A DNA stretch of 64,000 bases from Pseudomonadota bacterium (GTDB taxonomy: Bacteria > Pseudomonadota > Gammaproteobacteria > Acidiferrobacterales > Acidiferrobacteraceae). The stretch spans positions 1 to 64,000 of the forward strand of contig JAJYHM010000072.1 of NCBI GenBank assembly GCA_021784755.1, written 5' to 3'. Positions 59,080 through 64,000 of the stretch are shown here, in pieces (the first letter of the stretch is position 1; each line of letters begins with the position of its first letter). The notes below the pieces were generated by a model, which ran no database searches, was not told where the DNA came from, and saw nothing but the letters and a program-made list of their open reading frames with translations. A program made the position numbers and the translations under genes.

Positions 59080-59563
59080 GGCGGTCGTAGGCCTGGGGGC
59101 GAACGAGGGCGATACCGTAGCGACGCTCTCAGCCGCGCGGCGGGCCTTGGCGGAGCTGCCCGCCACCTGCCTTGCGGTGGCGTCTTCCCTGTATCGGACC
59201 GCGCCTATCGGCTGGACGGACCAGCCGGACTTTTTGAACGCCGTGTGCCTCTTGCGGACTGCGCTTGCGCCCGAGGTGTTGGCGGAGACGCTCTTTGATC
59301 TCGAGCGGACGCTTGGGCGGGTGCGTGCGGGTGTGCGTAACGGGCCGCGCGTGATCGACGTCGATCTTCTCTATTACGAAGGCGTCACGCGCGACGGACC
59401 GACCTTGACCTTGCCGCACCCTCGCCTGCACGAACGCGCTTTCGTGTTGTATCCTTGGGTGGAGATCATGCCGGGTTTTCGCATCCCCGGGCTTGGGGCC
59501 TTGGACGATCTCCGCCGGGCCGTGCAAAACCAGAGGGCGGAGAGGCTTGCGATAAAGTGGTAA
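59063..59563 (+). CDS. folK: HPPK (2-amino-4-hydroxy-6-hydroxymethyldihydropteridine diphosphokinase)
   Basis: VGLGANEGD, LYRTAPIGWTDQPDFLNAV, RVRAGVRNGPRVIDVDLLYY, LPHPRLHERAFVLYPW; GTG at 59063 plausible. Confidence 0.92.
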   Translation: MRQAAEAVVGLGANEGDTVATLSAARRALAELPATCLAVASSLYRTAPIGWTDQPDFLNAVCLLRTALAPEVLAETLFDLERTLGRVRAGVRNGPRVIDVDLLYYEGVTRDGPTLTLPHPRLHERAFVLYPWVEIMPGFRIPGLGALDDLRRAVQNQRAERLAIKW

Positions 59564-59573
59564 GGAGGCTTGC

Positions 59574-60251
59574 GTGAAGGAACGGGCGCCGGTGCCGGCA
59601 TCTTTGTCTGTCGGATCGTTTCTTGTGATCGAGGGACCGATAGGGGTTGGGAAGACGAGTCTCGCCCGCCGCCTGTCCTTGCATCTCGGTCTCGAAGGGT
59701 TGTTCGAGGAGCCGGAGCAGAACCCGTTCCTGGCGCGTTTCTACGAGAACCGGCAGGCCTTCGCGCTCGCCACCCAGCTCTTTTTCCTCTTCCAGCGCCG
59801 TCGATTGCTTGATGATCTGGCGCAGGGCGATTTTCTGCGCGCGGGCGTCGTGGCGGATTTTTTGTGGGCCAAGGATCGGGTGTTCGCGGGCATCACGCTG
59901 GATAACGACGAGTGGCGCCTCTATGAGCAGATCACCTCGTCTTTGCCGGAGCCCGTCCAGACGCCGGACTTGGTCGTGTTTCTCCAGGCGCCGGTGGATG
60001 TCTTGATGGAGCGCATACGCAAGCGCGGGCGCGCCTATGAGCACATCGATCGCGCCTATCTCGCCTCCTTGGCCGAGGCCTACACCGATTTCTTTCATCG
60101 CTACCAGGACTCGCCGCTGCTTATGGTCAACGCCGCCGAGGCCAATTTCGTCGAGAGCGACGAGGATCTCGCGGCGCTTGTGGAGTCGATCCGCGGCATT
60201 CACAACGGTCGGCATTTCTTCAATCCTTTGGCGTCGGGTACCGGCACATGA
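59574..60251 (+). CDS. Deoxynucleoside kinase-like protein
   Basis: FLVIEGPIGVGKTSLARRL; EPEQNPFLARFYENRQAFALATQLFFLFQRR; MERIRKRGRAYE. Confidence 0.92.
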   Translation: MKERAPVPASLSVGSFLVIEGPIGVGKTSLARRLSLHLGLEGLFEEPEQNPFLARFYENRQAFALATQLFFLFQRRRLLDDLAQGDFLRAGVVADFLWAKDRVFAGITLDNDEWRLYEQITSSLPEPVQTPDLVVFLQAPVDVLMERIRKRGRAYEHIDRAYLASLAEAYTDFFHRYQDSPLLMVNAAEANFVESDEDLAALVESIRGIHNGRHFFNPLASGTGT

Positions 60252-61057
60252 GTAGTGCTTTTTCGGAGATCGTCACAGCGCCGCGCCTTATGGCGATGAA
60301 GAAGGAGGGCCTCAGGATCGCGGCCATGACTGCCTATGACGCGAGCTTCGCGCGCGCCATGGACGAATCCGGCATGGATGTGGTCTTGGTGGGCGATTCA
60401 CTCGGGAACGTGGTACAGGGGCGCAAGAGTACGGTCCCGGTGACGCTCGAGGACATGATCTACCATACACGCTGCGTGGCGCGCGGGATCAGCCGGGCGC
60501 TGCTCATGGCCGACATGCCGTTTTTGAGCTTTCAGGGCTCGGCCGACCAAGCCTTGCGCGACGCTGGGGCCCTGATGCGCGCCGGTGCGCACATGGTGAA
60601 GGGCGAGGGCGGGGGGCCGTTTACGGCCAACGCCGCCTACCTCACCGCGCGCGGCGTCCCCGTATGCGGGCATATCGGTCTGACCCCCCAATTCGTGCAT
60701 AGCCTGGGCGGCTACCGGGTGCAGGGACGCGGTACCCAGGCCGCACGCCTGCTCGCCGAGGCCCAGGAGCTGGCCGAGGCGGGGGTCTCGGCCCTGCTCC
60801 TGGAGGCGGTGCCCGCACAGCTGGCTGCCAAGATCACGGCGAAGGTAGCCGTGCCCACGATCGGCATAGGCGCGGGCCCCTCGTGCGACGGGCAGGTGCT
60901 GGTCATGCACGATGCCTTAGGGCTGGGCGCGCGCCGCCCCCGCTTCGTGCGCGATTTCTTGGCCGGACAGGGTGGCGTCAAGGCGGCCTTCGCGGCCTAC
61001 ATAGAGGCCGTGCGCGCCGGCCGTTTTCCCACACCCGACGAAAGCTACGGCGAATGA
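60248..61057 (+). CDS. panB: 3-methyl-2-oxobutanoate hydroxymethyltransferase
   Basis: MTAYDASFARAMDESGMDVVLVGDSLGNVVQG; GHIGLTPQ; GIGAGPSCDGQVLVMHD. Confidence 0.97.
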   Translation: MSSAFSEIVTAPRLMAMKKEGLRIAAMTAYDASFARAMDESGMDVVLVGDSLGNVVQGRKSTVPVTLEDMIYHTRCVARGISRALLMADMPFLSFQGSADQALRDAGALMRAGAHMVKGEGGGPFTANAAYLTARGVPVCGHIGLTPQFVHSLGGYRVQGRGTQAARLLAEAQELAEAGVSALLLEAVPAQLAAKITAKVAVPTIGIGAGPSCDGQVLVMHDALGLGARRPRFVRDFLAGQGGVKAAFAAYIEAVRAGRFPTPDESYGE

Positions 61058-61890
61058 TCACGATACGCACGCTTGCGGAGCTCGTCACGCAGCGGGCTTC
61101 GTGGCCGGAGGATGTCGGGTTCGTTCCGACCATGGGCGGCCTCCATGAGGGACATATGGCGCTTATACGCCGTGCCCGTGAGGACCACGATGTGGTGGTG
61201 GCGAGTGTGTATGTGAATCCCCTGCAGTTTGGGCCCCAGGAGGACTTTGCCGCCTATCCGCGCACTGAGGACGCCGATTGCGCCAAGCTCGCTCAGGCAT
61301 CGGCGGATGCCGTATTACTGCCAAGCGATGCCGTGATCTATCCCCGTGGGCGGGAGCGACAGACCCAGGTGCATGTGCCGGGCCTCTCGGAGGACCTGTG
61401 CGGCCGCCGCCGGCCCGGGCATTTCAAGGGGGTAACGACGGTGGTGGCGCGGCTCTTGGGTCTCGTGCGGCCGCGGGCCTGCTACATGGGGAAGAAGGAT
61501 TATCAGCAGTGGCGGATTGTGATGCGCATGGTGGAGGATCTGGGGCTTGCGACCACGATCGTTGGGGTCGACACCGTGCGTGAAAACGATGGGCTAGCTC
61601 TCAGCACGCGCAATACCTACCTTACGCCTGCCGAGCGGTCCCGCGCGCCCGGCCTCTACGAGACTTTGACCGAGGGGGCGGGGCAGGTGGTCGCGGGCGC
61701 CGTGCTGACCGATGTCGAGGCCGCCTGTATGGGGCGTCTGAAGGCCTTGGGGTTTGCGCCCGACTATGTGGCCGTGCGTTGCGCGGACGACCTAAGCGTG
61801 CCCTCGGCGACCGACTCCGATCTCGTGATATTGGCGGCCGCGCACCTCGGGCGCACCCGCCTCATCGATAACCGGGAATTCCGCAGGTAA
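61054..61890 (+). CDS. panC: Pantothenate synthetase
   Basis: VGFVPTMGGLHEGHMALIRRA; FVNP-like VYVNPLQFGPQEDF; GKKDYQQW; ATG overlaps panB stop. Confidence 0.97.
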   Translation: MITIRTLAELVTQRASWPEDVGFVPTMGGLHEGHMALIRRAREDHDVVVASVYVNPLQFGPQEDFAAYPRTEDADCAKLAQASADAVLLPSDAVIYPRGRERQTQVHVPGLSEDLCGRRRPGHFKGVTTVVARLLGLVRPRACYMGKKDYQQWRIVMRMVEDLGLATTIVGVDTVRENDGLALSTRNTYLTPAERSRAPGLYETLTEGAGQVVAGAVLTDVEAACMGRLKALGFAPDYVAVRCADDLSVPSATDSDLVILAAAHLGRTRLIDNREFRR

Positions 61891-61944
61891 GGCGGCCCGA
61901 CAGTGGGCATTGGCAGCGCCGCCCGAAAACCGGATAATAGCCGC

Positions 61945-62328
61945 ATGCAAAGAACCATGCTTCATGCCAAATTGCACCGCGTGCGCGTGACTCAGGTCGA
62001 AATCGACTACGAAGGGTCCGTCGCCATTGACGCCGTGTTGCTGCATGCGGCCGGTATTCGCGAGTACGAGCGCATCGACGTATTCAATGTGCGCAACGGC
62101 GAGCGCTTCAGCACCTACGCCATTCGCGGCGAACCTGGCTCCGGTCTCATATCGGTGAATGGCGCGGCCGCCCACAAGGCGAGCGTCAACGATCTCATCA
62201 TTATCTGCGCCTTCGGTGTCTATGAGGAGCGCGAGGCCCGCAAGATGAAGCCGCGTCTCATCTATGTCGATGCGTCCAATCGCATCGTACGCAGCAGTCA
62301 CGCCATTCCCATGCAAGCCGCCGGCTGA
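61945..62328 (+). CDS. panD: Aspartate 1-decarboxylase
   Basis: [25 protein letters not shown] (G-S processing site); GERFSTYAI. Confidence 0.96.
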   Translation: MQRTMLHAKLHRVRVTQVEIDYEGSVAIDAVLLHAAGIREYERIDVFNVRNGERFSTYAIRGEPGSGLISVNGAAAHKASVNDLIIICAFGVYEEREARKMKPRLIYVDASNRIVRSSHAIPMQAAG

Positions 62329-62514
62329 GCCGGTCGTTGGCGCCAATTTCCGTAGTGTCGGTGCCACTTACAGGCCGCAGGCGCACGCGGCCTGCGGTGC
62401 CAAACCCCGATCGTTCCCCGGTCACACGAGACCCGGTCTCCCGGGCGTGTGGGGGCTGCGGCATGGGCCCGGTGGGGGGACGCACGCTCCCCCAGGGGCC
62501 CCTGCGCAGACGCC

Positions 62515-64000
62515 TTACATGAGGTCGATCGGCTCGCCGTGTTCGAGCGGCGTCTTATGCGGATCATCTTTCTTGGCCGCCGACAGGAGGCCCGCCACGA
62601 TATTGATTACAAGCAGGGTGATCATGACCGGCGCGAAGCCGTGCAGGAAGGCCTCCGTCCGCAGCGCAACCGGCAGATCCTTGAAGATGGTCACTTTATG
62701 CCCATGATCGAGGATGTATTGATGCTCGAGAGACGTGAAGATCACGCCCGAGATGTCGACGCCAAAAATGAGCCCAAGCGCCCGCATCATGTTCAGGATG
62801 CCGCCTGCGACACCGAGGCGCTCCTTCGGAACGGAGCCCATGATGGCCGAGTTGTTGGGTGGGGTGAAAAGACCCATGCCGATGCCAAGCACGACAAGTT
62901 CGCCGATCAGGATCGCCATATTGGGGGAGCGTCCTGTGAAGATCAGGAGCGCAGAGGCAAGCGCGCATACACCCATGCCCCACATGGTCATGATTCGGGA
63001 GCCGTATTTGTCGGATATGTGGCCGGCGAACGGGGCCACGATCGCCATGGCAAGCGGGATGGGTGTCAGGATCGAGCCCGTCACCACCGGGTTGTAGCCC
63101 GCGATCTTTTCGAGATAGAAGGGCATCAAAAAGAGGACGGCGAACAGCACATAATAGGACAAAAGCCCGGTGAGATTGCCGGCCCAGAAGGCGTAGCGCT
63201 TGAACAGCGTGAGATCGATCATCGGGTGCTCAACGCGGGTCTCGGTGACGAGGAAGGCCGCGAGCAGGACGGCGCCCAGAATAAAGTAGGTGAGGATGAT
63301 AGGCGCGGTCCAGCCAATGTGCTCGCCCTCGTTGACGGCAAGCACCAGAAAGGCCAGCCCGGTCGCGAAGAGGGTGGTGCCGAGGTAGTCGATCTTCTCG
63401 CGCTTGCCCGAACGTTCAGCGGCCGGCAGACAGTAGAGGGCGGCGAAGGTGCCCAAGATGCCGATGGGCACGTTGACGTAGAAGATCGCCCGCCAGCTGA
63501 CCACCGAGATCAGGATGCCGCCGACGAAGGGGCCGATCGACATGGCGACCGCCTGCACCGCACCCTGAATGCCGATCGCGCGTCCTCGCTCCTTGGCCGG
63601 GAAGGCGGCGGTAATGAGCGCCACGGAGTTGGCTTGCAGGAGGCCTGCGCCGATGGCTTGCAAGATGCGCGCGCCGATCAGGAAACCGGCCGAGGAGGCC
63701 AGTCCGCAGAAGGCGGAGCCGACCGTGAAGACCACGAAGCCTGTGTTGTACATCTTGGTGCGGCCGAAGATGTCGGCGAGCCGCCCAAAGAGCGGAAGGA
63801 AGATCGTGAGGGTAAGCATATAGGCCATCGCTACCCACTCGATGACCGCCATGTTGACCTTGAAGTCGCCTTGCAGGGTCGGTAGGGCGACATTCACGAT
63901 GCTCACGTCCAGGGCCGACATGGAGGCCCCGATCAGAACCGTGACAAGAATGAACCAACGCCATTGTGGATGCGAGCTGAAATAGGGGTGGGGAAACCGA
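62515..64000 (-). CDS. MFS transporter, DHA2/EmrB-type drug exporter (5' end outside window)
   Basis: MSALDVSIVNVALPTLQGDF...ILQAIGAGLLQANSVALI...; frame stays open through 64000 (RFPHPYFSSHPQWRWFILVTVLIGAS upstream of the listed Met). Confidence 0.93.
   Translation of the reverse strand, partial: RFPHPYFSSHPQWRWFILVTVLIGASMSALDVSIVNVALPTLQGDFKVNMAVIEWVAMAYMLTLTIFLPLFGRLADIFGRTKMYNTGFVVFTVGSAFCGLASSAGFLIGARILQAIGAGLLQANSVALITAAFPAKERGRAIGIQGAVQAVAMSIGPFVGGILISVVSWRAIFYVNVPIGILGTFAALYCLPAAERSGKREKIDYLGTTLFATGLAFLVLAVNEGEHIGWTAPIILTYFILGAVLLAAFLVTETRVEHPMIDLTLFKRYAFWAGNLTGLLSYYVLFAVLFLMPFYLEKIAGYNPVVTGSILTPIPLAMAIVAPFAGHISDKYGSRIMTMWGMGVCALASALLIFTGRSPNMAILIGELVVLGIGMGLFTPPNNSAIMGSVPKERLGVAGGILNMMRALGLIFGVDISGVIFTSLEHQYILDHGHKVTIFKDLPVALRTEAFLHGFAPVMITLLVINIVAGLLSAAKKDDPHKTPLEHGEPIDLM

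Noticed and set aside
62449-63885. 478-aa + strand ORF, very charged (Asp/Gly/His-rich)
   Set aside because: Antisense to the MFS exporter, whose hydrophobic codons read as charged residues on the other strand.

Overview
The window is a GC-rich bacterial chromosome segment, probably gammaproteobacterial judging from the gene set. It has three parts. (1) Positions ~1-15.7 kb are an accessory, rearranged region. It carries a complete-looking IS200/IS605 element (tnpA/tnpB plus a candidate reRNA), a GGDEF-EAL gene whose 3' end is duplicated 4.8 kb away, a TonB-dependent receptor with an adjacent winged-helix regulator, a truncated second tnpB, a decayed AbiEii-like toxin, an AAA ATPase / TOPRIM-like gene pair (second gene frameshifted), an IS110 relic and a complete IS110 with a structured 5' leader. 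A 255-bp structured repeat occurs as direct copies at both edges of this region (133-387 and 15469-15723), with a third tail-only copy inside. (2) Positions ~15.7-28.7 kb hold housekeeping genes: DsrE-like, mfd, carD-like, ispDF, smr, trxB, ald, ftsK, lolA, rarA. (3) Positions ~28.9-56.5 kb hold a large exopolysaccharide locus resembling exosortase A (XrtA)-associated EPS loci, but no exosortase is visible in the window. The locus contains an unusual AsnB / acyl-CoA ligase / ACP / NadE-like / acyltransferase cassette and a BY-kinase-like protein lacking the P-loop lysine. Positions ~56.7-64 kb are housekeeping again (thioredoxin-TPR, tRNA-Glu, pcnB, folK, dNK, panBCD, MFS exporter). All family names come from reading the supplied translations; no database search was run.
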